Shown here in pieces: positions 6,668 through 6,669 of a stretch of DNA of 6,669 nt. The DNA is taken from contig JAGPUU010000356.1 in the NCBI GenBank assembly GCA_018067325.1, positions 1 through 6,669 of the forward strand, read 5' to 3'. Each line of letters opens with the position of its first letter. Position 1 is the first letter of the stretch. Origin of the DNA: Amphritea sp. (GTDB lineage Bacteria; Pseudomonadota; Gammaproteobacteria; Pseudomonadales; Balneatricaceae). The notes under the pieces were generated by a model. It ran no database searches. It was not told the DNA's origin and was given only the letters and a program-made list of their open reading frames with translations. A program made the position numbers and the translations under genes.

Positions 6668-6669
6668 AA

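Overview
The window looks like a chromosomal core region of a gammaproteobacterium of moderate GC content. ParC and ribosomal protein S1 both read as close relatives of the Escherichia coli proteins. The leader and codon style, and the company of small exporters, would suit a marine Oceanospirillales- or Pseudomonas-like lineage. That placement is a guess and I cannot name a genus. There are five protein genes and no rRNA, tRNA, CRISPR array or insertion sequence.

Left half, plus strand: the 3' seven-eighths of parC (topoisomerase IV subunit A) enters from the left edge and ends at 1994 with an intrinsic terminator directly behind it. A 289-base gap follows. It holds that terminator, candidate promoters and a structured leader with three successive hairpins. 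Next comes a complete rpsA (30S ribosomal protein S1, six S1 repeats), ending in two tandem terminators. S1 is flanked here by parC and exporter genes, not by cmk and ihfB as in many gammaproteobacteria.

Right half, minus strand: three genes read leftward, convergent with rpsA. From right to left they are a membrane-anchored protein of unknown function that runs off the right edge, a TauE/SafE-family permease, and a LysE/RhtB-family exporter. The two transporters are 33 bases apart and are probably cotranscribed. A 128-base gap with overlapping inverted repeats separates them from the unknown gene.

The most interesting item is the unknown protein. After a membrane segment and a long Thr/Pro/Ser-rich linker, its C-terminal half looks like a degenerate class III nucleotide cyclase fold. 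Some landmark residues are kept and others are lost, which suggests a non-catalytic or altered domain. The other point of interest is rpsA: it is detached from its usual neighbours, yet its leader still resembles the structured, autoregulated rpsA leader of enterobacteria.
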